A DNA stretch of 53,156 nt from JANRLJ01 sp034437895 (GTDB lineage Bacteria; Chloroflexota; Anaerolineae; Aggregatilineales; Phototrophicaceae): contig DAOTTO010000238.1 in the NCBI GenBank assembly GCA_034437895.1, positions 1 to 53,156 of the forward strand, written 5' to 3'. Below the pieces are notes generated by a model that was given only the letters and a program-made list of their open reading frames with translations, did no database searches and was not told where the DNA came from. A program made the position numbers and the translations under genes. Shown here one piece after another: positions 31,632-40,356 of this stretch (position 1 is the first letter of the stretch; every line of letters begins with the position of its first letter).

Positions 31632-32635
31632 TGACCATATCGGATTTTCATACCCAAGATGCCCTTGTACAGGCGGCACGGTTGGATGTATTGGCACGGC
31701 AGGCGCTTAATGCGTATGGGCTGGCAGACGCGACTTTTACACTTGCGGCTTATACCAATAACGCGGTTTATCGGGCGGATGCAGGCGATCAATACTATGC
31801 GCTGCGGATTCACCGCCCCGGTCATCGTCAATTAGCGTGGATTGAGTCCGAGTTGCAGTGGTTGAAATTTCTCAGCCATGAAACGCCTTTGATCGTGCCG
31901 CATCCCGTCAACGACATTTATACAGGGACATTAGAGGGTGTGGAGAGTCCGGTGTATTGTGTGTTATTCGACTGGATCGAAGGTGAAAATGGCGCGGCGC
32001 GTGAACTCACTTTAGACGAAATCCGGGCGGTTGGTGGATTTTGTGGCCTGCTGCATCACTACAGCGCAAAATTTATCCCGGCAGGCGATTTTGAGCGCCC
32101 GCGCCGCGATTGGGTTGGGCTTTTCGGGAACGAATCGGACTATGCCCACGACTCATTTAATGATGAGCAGCAGGCCATCATAACGGAAACAAGTCAACAG
32201 GTACGCGAGGTCATGAATAGTTTAGACAATCAGCCAAATAACTTTGGCCTCATCCATGCCGATTTAATCGCCAAGAATCTGTTTTTTCAGGAGGGGCAGG
32301 TCGGCGCAATTGATTTTGATGACTGTGGTTATGGCTATTTTCTCTATGACCTCGCGCCGCTGCTGTGGTTCGCAAGAACTGAACCCGGATATGCCGATCT
32401 GCGTAAAGCCCTATGGGAAGGCTATACCGCCGTCAGGCCGCAGCCGGAAAGTCATTTTGCGCTGCTGGAAACATTTGTCGCGGCGCGGCATGTGGCCTCG
32501 TGTCGCTGGATTATCGGCAATCAGGAGCATCCCGCCATTCGTGGGCATGTGCCGGAAATTATTGCCACCCGTATCGACGAATTACGTCACTTTTTGAAGT
32601 ATGGAGTCATGCAAACAGATGCTAACCATATTTAA
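31631..32635 (+). CDS. APH/choline-kinase-fold phosphotransferase
   Basis: 334 residues. The Brenner motif HADLIAKNLFF (catalytic Asp, metal-binding Asn) and GAIDFDDCGYG (the DFG equivalent) are intact. An N-terminal lobe has AYTNNAVYRAD and YALRIHRPG. The family phosphorylates small molecules: aminoglycosides, macrolides, homoserine, choline or fructosamine. The start overlaps the GTPase stop by one base (TAATG), so the two are translated together. Which substrate it uses is open; the operon (GNAT and MFS downstream) makes drug or toxic-metabolite inactivation a fair guess. Confidence 0.85.
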   Translation: MTISDFHTQDALVQAARLDVLARQALNAYGLADATFTLAAYTNNAVYRADAGDQYYALRIHRPGHRQLAWIESELQWLKFLSHETPLIVPHPVNDIYTGTLEGVESPVYCVLFDWIEGENGAARELTLDEIRAVGGFCGLLHHYSAKFIPAGDFERPRRDWVGLFGNESDYAHDSFNDEQQAIITETSQQVREVMNSLDNQPNNFGLIHADLIAKNLFFQEGQVGAIDFDDCGYGYFLYDLAPLLWFARTEPGYADLRKALWEGYTAVRPQPESHFALLETFVAARHVASCRWIIGNQEHPAIRGHVPEIIATRIDELRHFLKYGVMQTDANHI

Positions 32636-32645
32636 GCCGGAATAT

Positions 32646-33092
32646 ATGTTCACGATCACGCACGAACCGGATGGGGACTATCGCAAGTATCTGGAACGTC
32701 GTCTGCGTCCTTATCGTGCCGCGCCGTCGATGTGCGCCAAAGGCAATGCGTTGTCACTCGACATCAGCCTTGATGACGATGAAGGCGATGTAATGGCGGG
32801 TCTGGCGGCGCTGACCCGTAATGGACAGGTGTATATCGACCTGCTTTGGGTGCATGACTGCTTACGCGGGCAAGGCATCGGGCGGCGTTTGATGCAAATG
32901 GCTGAAGCAGAAGCCATCAAACGCGGCTGCGCTTTAGCTTATGTCAGTGTGGGCGAAAGCGCCTTAAATTTCTATCAAAAGTTGGGCTACACCGTTTCCG
33001 GCAAATTACAAGATTTCCGGGGCGGACAGTCCTTCTACTATCTACAAAAACCATTGGCGCGGGAAGACTCCGCCCAGAAAGACCTTGCATAA
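32646..33092 (+). CDS. GNAT-family N-acetyltransferase
   Basis: 148 residues from ATG 32646 (CGGAA upstream; ATGs at 32601 and 32619 overlap the kinase gene). The acetyl-CoA loop is LLWVHDCLRGQGIGRRLMQM (motif A, R-G-x-G-I-G), followed by AYVSVGESALNFYQKLGY (motif B). It acetylates an amine on an unknown acceptor. It begins 10 bp after the phosphotransferase stop and ends 2 bp before the transporter gene, so it is in the same operon. Confidence 0.87.
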   Translation: MFTITHEPDGDYRKYLERRLRPYRAAPSMCAKGNALSLDISLDDDEGDVMAGLAALTRNGQVYIDLLWVHDCLRGQGIGRRLMQMAEAEAIKRGCALAYVSVGESALNFYQKLGYTVSGKLQDFRGGQSFYYLQKPLAREDSAQKDLA

Positions 33093-33094
33093 CG

Positions 33095-34363
33095 ATGTTG
33101 TCGTTTAAGAAAATGGATGCCTATCGCATCTTTCTGATCTATGGCTTTATGATGGATTTCTGCCTGACCGTCATCTGGACGCTGGCGACCCTCTATCTGA
33201 TTCGGGAGGTAGGCTTGGATCCACTGCAATTGGTACTGGTCGGTACAGCGCTGGAAATCAGCGCGTTCACCTTTGAGATTCCGACGGGTGTTATCGCTGA
33301 TGTCTACAGCCGCCGCCTCTCGGTCATTCTCGGCGCATGTATACTCGGCATTGGGTTTATGATCGTCGGTTTAACCACATTATTCGGCGTGATTTTATTG
33401 TCGCAAGTCATCGCCGGATTAGGATATACCTTTATCAGCGGTGCTGGAACAGCATGGCTGGCGGACGAAATCGGGGAAGAAGCCGCCGGGAAAGCGTATA
33501 TTCGTTCCTCACAAGTTGGGCAGATAGCGGGTTTACTGGCGATTATAGTGAGCGTCGCGCTGGCTTCAATCACATTGGCGCTGCCGATCATCATCGGTTC
33601 GGGTCTTTTGATACTCACCGCCTTCTTTTTAGCGCTGTTTATGCCGGAAGACGGTTTTACACCTGCACCCAAAGAGGAGCGTGAAACATGGGGCGCGATG
33701 CAGCGGACATTTACCGACGGCATCAAAGCGGCGCGAGGCCGTCCGGTGTTGGTGACATTGCTCATCATCGGCGTGATTTATGGCGCGTATACTGAAGGTT
33801 TTGACCGTCTGTGGCAGTTCCATGTGCTGAATAACTTCACGCTGCCCTTTATCGGCGACGTGAGCGAGGAAGTTTGGTTCGGCGTGATCGGCATCATAGG
33901 CTCGCTCATCGGCATGGTCTTTACCGAATTTACCCGGCGGCGGGTGGAAACCTCGAATTCACGCAGCTTGGCGCGGGCGTTATTCATCATTAATGCGCTG
34001 TTGATTACCTCGGCGGCGATCTTCGCGCTGGCGCAGAGTTTCGCCTTTGCCATGATCGCCTTTTGGATGATCGGCCCCCTGCGCGGCTTGAATGGGCCGT
34101 TGCAGTCGGCATGGATTAATCAAGGGCTTGACCCCAAAGTCCGCGCCACAGTGAATTCTATGAATGCCCAATCCGACGCGATTGGGCAGATGGCAGGCGG
34201 CCCCGGCATTGGCTTGATCGGGCGCATATTTGGTGTGCGCGTGGCGCTGGTGCTGGGGGCTGTCATTCTCTCGCCTGTACTACTGCTTTATGGGCGTAGA
34301 TTAGGCGGTGAAGAAGCGCTCTTAGAGGAAGCAGCCGTTATCGATATTGAAGCCGCTGTTTAA
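33095..34363 (+). CDS. MFS efflux-type transporter
   Basis: 422 residues with 12 predicted helices. After helix 2 the motif A region reads GVIADVYSRRLSVI. A cytoplasmic central loop (about 190-215, KEERETWGAMQRTF) separates two six-helix halves. The C-terminus is acidic. This is the size and layout of drug:H+ antiporters and relatives. Last gene of the operon, 2 bp after the acetyltransferase. A repeat-derived inverted repeat follows the stop and may end the transcript. Confidence 0.88.
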   Translation: MLSFKKMDAYRIFLIYGFMMDFCLTVIWTLATLYLIREVGLDPLQLVLVGTALEISAFTFEIPTGVIADVYSRRLSVILGACILGIGFMIVGLTTLFGVILLSQVIAGLGYTFISGAGTAWLADEIGEEAAGKAYIRSSQVGQIAGLLAIIVSVALASITLALPIIIGSGLLILTAFFLALFMPEDGFTPAPKEERETWGAMQRTFTDGIKAARGRPVLVTLLIIGVIYGAYTEGFDRLWQFHVLNNFTLPFIGDVSEEVWFGVIGIIGSLIGMVFTEFTRRRVETSNSRSLARALFIINALLITSAAIFALAQSFAFAMIAFWMIGPLRGLNGPLQSAWINQGLDPKVRATVNSMNAQSDAIGQMAGGPGIGLIGRIFGVRVALVLGAVILSPVLLLYGRRLGGEEALLEEAAVIDIEAAV

Positions 34364-34373
34364 GTCCTGTTTG

Positions 34374-34445
34374 AACCACAAAGACACTAAGAACACGAAG
34401 AAATACATCTTTTACTCCCTTTGCGAACTTTGTGCCTTTGTGGTT
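34374..34445. repeat. AACCACAAAGACAC-family inverted repeat
   Basis: AACCACAAAG (34374-34383) and CTTTGTGGTT (34436-34445) are perfect 10-bp arms; the inner parts continue imperfectly. It follows the transporter stop by 11 bp and precedes the helicase promoter. TTCTGGTTTTTTG follows, so it could act as an operon terminator. Confidence 0.75.
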
Positions 34446-34545
34446 AATTCTGGTTTTTTGTGCCGCAATTTTGTGCCAGATGAGAAACTAAACGCCATTG
34501 CCTAATACCAATAAGACCACGCACTTCCATTCTGCCGCCAATCTG

Positions 34546-34554
34546 TGATACAAT
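34546..34554 (+). promoter_or_regulatory. Extended -10 promoter of the DEAD-box helicase
   Basis: TGATACAAT fits TGnTATAAT. Transcription would start near 34561, giving a 5' leader of about 297 nt. The -35 region is weak. Confidence 0.55.
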
Positions 34555-34586
34555 TCACAGGTTGCATAAGGACATCGAACTGCGAC

Positions 34587-34807
34587 GTACAGCACTTCTT
34601 CTGTACTGCCCTGGGGACAGTTGTAGCTGGAAAGCCACGACAAGCGCGCAAAGCGCAATCATTAGGTTTAACCGGGAAAGCACAGAAGCGATGGGGACGA
34701 CCAACACCACGTTGGCAACACCAACAAAGATGTTGGCATCATTAGCGTAACCGTTGACACTTTCAACGCCATCGCTGACATCATCAGCTTAAGCGAAGCG
34801 GCTTCGC
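34587..34807 (+). promoter_or_regulatory. Structured 5' leader RNA of the DEAD-box helicase gene
   Basis: Stems seen: GTACAG/CTGTAC (34587/34601) and GCGC/GCGC (34644/34653). An 8-bp closing stem AGCGATGG (34687-34694) with CCATCGCT (34769-34776) encloses CCAAC/GTTGG (34701/34711), CCAACA/TGTTGG (34721/34731) and CGTTGA/TCAACG (34752/34763). Past it lies GCGAAG/CTTCGC (34793/34802). The alternating CCAAC and GTTGG arms at 10-nt steps also allow a different pairing. Such leaders are known for autoregulated cold-shock helicases; the motif itself is not recognised. Confidence 0.6.
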
Positions 34808-34857
34808 CCGGCACACATTTAAACCTAACCGATTAATTAGTCCACAGGGAATTCCAA

Positions 34858-36609
34858 ATGACTGAAAATTTTAACGACTTCGGCTTGCGAGAAGAAATCT
34901 TGCAGGCAATCAATGAATCTGGCTACACCGAACCTACCGCCATCCAAGTGAGCGCTATCCCGCTGCTGCTGCAAGGCCGCGATGTGGTGGGGCAAGCCCA
35001 AACCGGCACGGGTAAAACCGCTGCGTTTGGCCTGCCCATGCTCAATAACCTGGATGTCGATGCACCCGGTATTCAAGCCCTGATTCTTACCCCAACTCGT
35101 GAATTGGCAGCCCAAGTTTGCAACGCCATTTTTGAATATGGCAAGCATCGCGGCATCCGCGTGATGCCCATCTACGGCGGCATTTCGTATACACGCCAAG
35201 AAAAACGGCTGGAACGCGGCGCTCAGGTCGTCGTCGGCACACCAGGCCGCACGATTGATATGATGAATCGTGGGGCGCTGGATTTTAGCACCGTCAAGTA
35301 TCTCGTCCTCGATGAAGCCGATGAAATGCTCAAAATGGGCTTTATCGACGATGTTGAGACGATTTTTAAAAGCGTCCCGGCGGAACGCCAAACTGCGATG
35401 TTTTCCGCCACGCTGCCCGATGCCATCCGCCGTTTAGCAGATCGTTATATGCACGATCCGGTTGCTATCACCATCGAGCGCAAGCAGATTACGGTTTCGC
35501 TAATCGAACAGCGGCATTATATCGTCCATGAAGAATCGAAACTGGCAGCACTTTCACGTTTGCTGGAAACCGAAGACCTCAAAAGCGCATTGATCTTTAC
35601 CCGTACCCGTGCAGGCTCGGCGGAATTGGCGGAATCCCTGCTGGAACGTGGCTTTGTGGCGGATGCGCTGCATGGTGAACTGAACCAAGCGGCGCGTGAG
35701 GCAGTTTTGCGTCGTTTCCGCAACGGTCAGCTTCCGATTTTGGTTGCGACGGATGTTGTGGCGCGTGGTGTGGATATTGACGATGTTTCGCACGTCTTTA
35801 ACTACGACATGCCCTATGACTCGGAAGATTATGTCCACCGTATCGGGCGCACCGGACGCGCCGGACGCACAGGTATCGCCATTATGCTGGTGACACCGCG
35901 TGAACGCCGCCGTTTGCAAATGCTGGAAAACTTCATCAAGCGCCCCATCGTCCGTACCGAACTGCCCAAGTTAGAAGCCGTCCGCGCACGCCGCGATCAA
36001 CGCTTTACCGAAGGCGTAGACGCTTTGCTCGCATCTGAAGGCGAAGAATTGCTGCAGGAAGTCGCGTTGGTCAATCAATTGATCGAAGCGGGTTATGATG
36101 TCAATCAAGTGGCGGCGGCAGCGATGCGTTTGGCACGGGCGGATGAATATCGCCGTCCGGTTGAGCATATGCGCCCCATCCGTGAGGAAAGCCGCGACAG
36201 CAGCGGCCCCCGCCGTGACTATAATGACCGTCCCCGTTACGAAAATGGAAACGGGAACGGAAATGGGAACGGCAGCAATGGCAAGTTCAACAGCAAAAAT
36301 GGCAAGTATGAAGGCGGGCGCAGCGAAGGTGATGCCTCACGTCGTCCGCGCCGCGATAACAGCGTGGTGGAATCCGGCATGGTGCGCTTGATGATCGACG
36401 TAGGCAAGAATCAAGGCATTCGCCCTGGTGATGTCGTCGGTGCGATTGCGACGGAAGCTGGAATCCCCGGCAAGTCCATCGGCGCGATTGACATCCGCAA
36501 CGACGCGACCTATTTTGACGTGAAGGCCGACCAAGTGGATCGCGTATTGTCCCAGATGAAACGCGGCAAGCTGCGTGGTCACGCCATCAACCTCACCCGC
36601 GTGAGCTAA
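34858..36609 (+). CDS. DEAD-box RNA helicase with DbpA-type RNA-binding tail
   Basis: 583 residues. Q motif region (FNDFGLREEILQAI), motif I AQTGTGKT (47-54), PTREL, GTPGR, DEAD (about 150), SAT, and VHRIGRTGRAGR (motif VI) are intact. After the helicase core a Gly/Asn/Arg-rich linker (GNGNGNGSNG) leads to a DbpA RNA-binding domain at about 505-583 (VRLMIDVGKNQGIRPGDVVG). This is the CsdA/DeaD/CshA type that remodels structured RNA in ribosome assembly, mRNA decay and cold growth. AGGGA precedes ATG 34858. The long structured leader suggests the helicase tunes its own synthesis. Confidence 0.93.
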   Translation: MTENFNDFGLREEILQAINESGYTEPTAIQVSAIPLLLQGRDVVGQAQTGTGKTAAFGLPMLNNLDVDAPGIQALILTPTRELAAQVCNAIFEYGKHRGIRVMPIYGGISYTRQEKRLERGAQVVVGTPGRTIDMMNRGALDFSTVKYLVLDEADEMLKMGFIDDVETIFKSVPAERQTAMFSATLPDAIRRLADRYMHDPVAITIERKQITVSLIEQRHYIVHEESKLAALSRLLETEDLKSALIFTRTRAGSAELAESLLERGFVADALHGELNQAAREAVLRRFRNGQLPILVATDVVARGVDIDDVSHVFNYDMPYDSEDYVHRIGRTGRAGRTGIAIMLVTPRERRRLQMLENFIKRPIVRTELPKLEAVRARRDQRFTEGVDALLASEGEELLQEVALVNQLIEAGYDVNQVAAAAMRLARADEYRRPVEHMRPIREESRDSSGPRRDYNDRPRYENGNGNGNGNGSNGKFNSKNGKYEGGRSEGDASRRPRRDNSVVESGMVRLMIDVGKNQGIRPGDVVGAIATEAGIPGKSIGAIDIRNDATYFDVKADQVDRVLSQMKRGKLRGHAINLTRVS

Positions 36610-36636
36610 ACGCGGAAGGTTGAACCCTAGAGACAA

Positions 36637-36673
36637 AAAAGACACAGAGCATCATTTCTGTGTCTTTTGTTTT
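36637..36673. terminator. Intrinsic terminator after the helicase gene
   Basis: AAAAGACACAGA (36637-36648), an 8-nt loop, TCTGTGTCTTTT (36657-36668), then GTTTT: a 12-bp stem, U-rich on both strands. Its sequence looks like a member of the AGACACAAAG repeat family co-opted as a terminator. Confidence 0.85.
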
Positions 36674-36754
36674 CCGATACAAAGAGTCGCTATCTTCAAA
36701 ATTTGCGCCAAGTGTATAATCAGCGTGTTTATCGGCGCTTATTTGTGGATTTTT

Positions 36755-38185
36755 ATGGTGCATATTCGCTGGATTTTTATGGTCGTGACTCTCGTTTTGC
36801 TTTCCGCCTGCAATTTACGCAGCGAACCGCAGGAAGCCTTCAACGCCACAATCGCACCGACAAGCCAAAGCGCCCCGCTCTACAGCGCCACCCCTTCGCT
36901 GCCGCCGACAGAAACAACGACATCCACACCCGAAGTCACCTTCACGCCTAGTGCAATACCGACAGAAACACCTACGTTTACACCTGAATTTTCGCCCACG
37001 CCGTCCAATACGCCGCTCCCTTCCGCGACATTAGCGCTGCTCACGCTCACGCCAGCCATCGCGCAAAATGCGCCAGCTACTTATGTCAATCCACCAGCCG
37101 ATTTTAGCCCCAATTCCGGCTGGAGCTGCGATGATTTCCCGTGCGCGGACGACATCGACGGTTTTATGCAGCGGATTCGCTTTCCAGCGGGTTTTGCGTT
37201 GGAACATGTCGGGCGTTTCCCCGGTCAGCCGATGCAAATCACCTATGGGCCAGACGGACGACTTTACGCGACAGTCCTAGAAAATGGCACTCGTAACGGC
37301 GCAGTTTATGTCATGAATGCTGATGGCACGGCTATCGCATACAGTCCGACCTTTGTATCGCCCCTTGGCCTTGCTTTTCAGCCGGGGACGGATGTCCTTT
37401 ATGTAAGCGCCCGTGTAGCCCCCGCTTCAATCGGGCGGCTGTGGCAAATTCAATCTGACGGCAAAATCACTTATTTGCCGATGGAACTTCCTTGCTGCTA
37501 TTCATTGATAGATAACCAGCCCAACGGCCTCATTTTTGGTCCCGATGGTTATTTGTACATGGGCGTTGGCTCGCTGACCGATCATCTTGAACCCGCTGAC
37601 CCGCGCACCAATGATTACGCTGATTTGCAGCCGAATGAAGCGTCCATTCTACGTATCCAACCGCATACGGGCGAACTCAGCGTTTTCGCCAGCGGGATTC
37701 GCAATCCTTATGACCTCACCTTTGATTCAACCGGGCAGCTTTACGCCACCGATAACGGCATGGTGGAAGGCGCAGGTGATCGTGTGCTGAGTATCATGGC
37801 AGGTGGTCATTATGGCTGGCCTTATTGGGGAGCGCGGGGCTGCTTTGAGTGTCCGCCAGTTCCGTATGATTTGACGATCAACGATGATCTTCTGCGTCTG
37901 CCGGACTACACCTTACCACGCGGCCTAGTCGCCTATACCGGAACGCAATTTCCGGCGAATCTGTGGGATAACCTATTCGTCGCCTTATGGAACGGTACGC
38001 CCAATGGGCAGCGCATTGTGCGGATTGATCCCCGCGCCATCACTGATCCCGCGAATTTTGTACCAGAGCCTTTTGTAACCGGATTGATTCGTCCGGTGGA
38101 TATCGTCATCGCGCCGGATGGTTCGCTCGTCATCGCGGATTATGTGTATGGGCATGTGTGGCGGGTGCGTTATACTGGAGGTTGA
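36755..38185 (+). CDS. Glucose/sorbosone dehydrogenase-like beta-propeller lipoprotein
   Basis: 476 residues from ATG 36755 (36779 also possible); the open frame extends upstream but its first part lacks a ribosome site. The signal peptide ends in LLSAC, so a lipoprotein. A Thr/Pro linker (about 30-95) is followed by the six-bladed propeller: LPxGF-type start FPAGFALEHVG, GPDGRLYATV, GLIFGPDGYLYMGVG, SGIRNPYDLTFDSTGQLY, GHYGWPYWG and RPVDIVIAPDGSLVIADY. The family contains PQQ-dependent soluble sugar dehydrogenases. Four Cys pairs (PCCY, GCFECPP) suggest disulfides. Whether PQQ is bound cannot be read. Confidence 0.85.
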   Translation: MVHIRWIFMVVTLVLLSACNLRSEPQEAFNATIAPTSQSAPLYSATPSLPPTETTTSTPEVTFTPSAIPTETPTFTPEFSPTPSNTPLPSATLALLTLTPAIAQNAPATYVNPPADFSPNSGWSCDDFPCADDIDGFMQRIRFPAGFALEHVGRFPGQPMQITYGPDGRLYATVLENGTRNGAVYVMNADGTAIAYSPTFVSPLGLAFQPGTDVLYVSARVAPASIGRLWQIQSDGKITYLPMELPCCYSLIDNQPNGLIFGPDGYLYMGVGSLTDHLEPADPRTNDYADLQPNEASILRIQPHTGELSVFASGIRNPYDLTFDSTGQLYATDNGMVEGAGDRVLSIMAGGHYGWPYWGARGCFECPPVPYDLTINDDLLRLPDYTLPRGLVAYTGTQFPANLWDNLFVALWNGTPNGQRIVRIDPRAITDPANFVPEPFVTGLIRPVDIVIAPDGSLVIADYVYGHVWRVRYTGG

Positions 38186-38186
38186 C

Positions 38187-38216
38187 GATAGATTAGGATT
38201 AAACCCTATATCTATC
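38187..38216. terminator. Weak hairpin between convergent genes
   Basis: GATAGATTAGG and CCTATATCTATC can pair over about 11 bp with a bulge, just after the dehydrogenase stop. No U-run follows, so function as a terminator is uncertain. The rest of the 88-bp gap is AT-rich. Confidence 0.35.
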
Positions 38217-38273
38217 TATATCCTTTAATACCCACCCAATTTATTGCCGTTAAGCAGCGCTAAATCATCATTT

Positions 38274-40211
38274 TCATTCCTCGACGATTTCACCCTGTAT
38301 TGTGTCGACTTCGGTGAAAGGGATATCGCGGGTGGTTGCGGCTTGCATCAGCAGCGTGAGGCGATCTGCCATCGAAGCCGGGTCGGGATGGATGCCGTCT
38401 TGCAGCAGGGCAGTCTCGAAGACCTGCTCAATCACCGCGTCGATTAATGGAGCGCTGTCAGTAGTTGTGAGCAGGCGCGTCAAATTGTGCATCAAAGGAT
38501 GGCGCGGGTTGAGTTCCAGAATCTTGACGGGCAGCTCATAATCCCGATCTAGTAGGCGGTTAATGCGAAACATATTCCGTCCGCCGCCTGCTTCATCACT
38601 GACCAAACGCGCCGGACTGCCTGTAAGCGATTTGCTGGCGCGGACTTCGCGGACACGTTCCCCTAAGACGGAGGTAAAGCGGGTTTGCAAGCCTTCAAAA
38701 GCGGCTTCAGTGAGGGCTTCGGGGCGCGATTGCGTCTCTTCTTGTAGTGTGCCGATTTCGCTCAGGTCAATATCGGCTTCGTCGGCGCTCCGCAGGGCAT
38801 GATCTTTGTAATCCGTCAAACCCATGACGAGCGCTCCATCCACCGGATCGGTAAAGTACAGCACTTCGATACCGCGCTGACGGAACGCGTCCAGATGGGG
38901 GCTGCGGCGGGCGCTGTGGAAGTCATCCCCGACGATGTAATAAATATCCTGCTGATTGGCAGCCATGCGCTCGATATAGGTCTCCAGCGAATAGAATTTT
39001 TCGGTATCGTCGTCAAAGGTGGAATTAAAGAACAGTAGCGGTTCAAGTTCGGCGCGATCACCGGGAGACACGACCATCCCCTGCTTGATGAAGCGTCCGT
39101 AAGCCTGATAAATGGCGAGATACTGCTCCAGATTTTTCTCTGCCATGCGCTTAAGTTCGCTCAGGACTTTGCCCGTGATCGTCTTTTTGAGGTTGACCAT
39201 GATGCGATTGGCCTGCACACTTTCGCGGTTGACGTTCAGCGGCAAGTCTTCGCTATCGACCACGCCTTGCACAAAGCCGAGATATTCCGGTAGTAGGTCT
39301 TTGCAATACTCCTGAATCAGCACTTTACGGGCATACAATTTGAGTCCTGCCTCTTTGCGCGGGCTGAACATATTCGGTTCCGCGCCAGAAGGGACATAGA
39401 GGAGTGCGTAAAATTGCAGCGGCACATCCGCCCGCATGACGATGCGATGCAGCGGCTTTTCAAAGTCCATCGTGAGCATTTTGTAGAAATCCTGATACTG
39501 CTCATCAGTGACTTCATTAGCAGACTGCCGCCAGAGCGCGGTTTGCTTATTGGTCGGCTCGGTATCGCTGCCGATATAAATGGGGAAGGCGATGTAATCC
39601 GAGTGCTTGCGGACGATATTTTTCATCGTCCACGATTGCAAATATTCCTTCGCATCTTCTTTAAGGTAAATGATGATGTCCGTCCCGCGATGTTCACGCT
39701 CGGCGGATTCGATGGTGTATTCATTGCCACCGTCAGATTCCCACGCATAGGCGCTTTCGCCCGGAAGGTATGATCTTGAGATAACGCGCACTTTATCCGC
39801 CGCCATAAAGACTGAATAAAAGCCGACCCCGAACTGCCCGATTACATCTTGCACAGCGGTGCTGTTGGTACTGCCGGAATTGCCCTTCATCGCTTCGATA
39901 AAGGCTTTCGCGCCGCTTCGTGCGATGATGCCGAGGTTATTGATCATATCTTCCTGAGTCATCCCGATTCCAGTATCACTGATCGTCAGGGTTCCAGCGG
40001 CTTCATCGGCTTGAATGTCGATGCGGAGTTCGGCTTCGGGGTCAAGCACATCGCGATTGGTCAATAATTCAAACTGCACCCGATTCAGCGCGTCCGAAGC
40101 GTTAGAGACAAGTTCGCGCAGGAAGATGTCGCGCTCGGTATAGAGCGAATGAACGAGGATATTCAGCAGTTGTTGGATTTCTGCCTGAAAAGTATACGTT
40201 TGCTGGCTCAT
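38274..40211 (-). CDS. htpG: Hsp90 chaperone HtpG
   Basis: 645 residues, the usual length. The GHKL ATPase motifs are LYTERDIFLRELVSNASDAL at the N-terminus, DTGIGMTQEDMINNLG, GQFGVGFYSVF and REHRGTDIIIYLKED. The middle-domain catalytic arginine lies in NVNRESVQANR. The C-terminal dimer domain ends acidic but without the eukaryotic MEEVD. It helps late folding of client proteins under heat and oxidative stress. No CIRCE (TTAGCACTC-N9-GAGTGCTAA) is seen upstream of ATG 40211. Single-gene unit. Confidence 0.97.
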   Translation of the reverse strand: MSQQTYTFQAEIQQLLNILVHSLYTERDIFLRELVSNASDALNRVQFELLTNRDVLDPEAELRIDIQADEAAGTLTISDTGIGMTQEDMINNLGIIARSGAKAFIEAMKGNSGSTNSTAVQDVIGQFGVGFYSVFMAADKVRVISRSYLPGESAYAWESDGGNEYTIESAEREHRGTDIIIYLKEDAKEYLQSWTMKNIVRKHSDYIAFPIYIGSDTEPTNKQTALWRQSANEVTDEQYQDFYKMLTMDFEKPLHRIVMRADVPLQFYALLYVPSGAEPNMFSPRKEAGLKLYARKVLIQEYCKDLLPEYLGFVQGVVDSEDLPLNVNRESVQANRIMVNLKKTITGKVLSELKRMAEKNLEQYLAIYQAYGRFIKQGMVVSPGDRAELEPLLFFNSTFDDDTEKFYSLETYIERMAANQQDIYYIVGDDFHSARRSPHLDAFRQRGIEVLYFTDPVDGALVMGLTDYKDHALRSADEADIDLSEIGTLQEETQSRPEALTEAAFEGLQTRFTSVLGERVREVRASKSLTGSPARLVSDEAGGGRNMFRINRLLDRDYELPVKILELNPRHPLMHNLTRLLTTTDSAPLIDAVIEQVFETALLQDGIHPDPASMADRLTLLMQAATTRDIPFTEVDTIQGEIVEE

Positions 40212-40300
40212 CGTAGTTATGAAACTCCATACGCAATAAAAAATTGAGTCGCGCCCATTTTTAACACGGCTGTGTAAGAATCAGATAAACATTTATGAGC

Positions 40301-40335
40301 AAAAAATAAAGCGCATCATTGTGCGCCTTATTTTG
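40301..40335 (-). terminator. Intrinsic terminator of the Kelch gene
   Basis: On the minus strand AATAAGGCGCA, loop CAATGA, TGCGCTTTATT, then TTTTGC: an 11-bp stem with one mismatch and a U-run, 20 bp past the Kelch stop codon. Confidence 0.8.
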
Positions 40336-40356
40336 ATCTTTATACGGTGAGGTCAC

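Noticed and set aside
34562..34750. 62-codon frame in the helicase leader
   Set aside because: Starts with TTG, no ribosome site, and low-complexity Thr/Ala end; the base pairing of the region explains it better as structured RNA.
40212..40300. CIRCE or other heat-shock operator before htpG
   Set aside because: No TTAGCACTC-N9-GAGTGCTAA match, even allowing a few changes.
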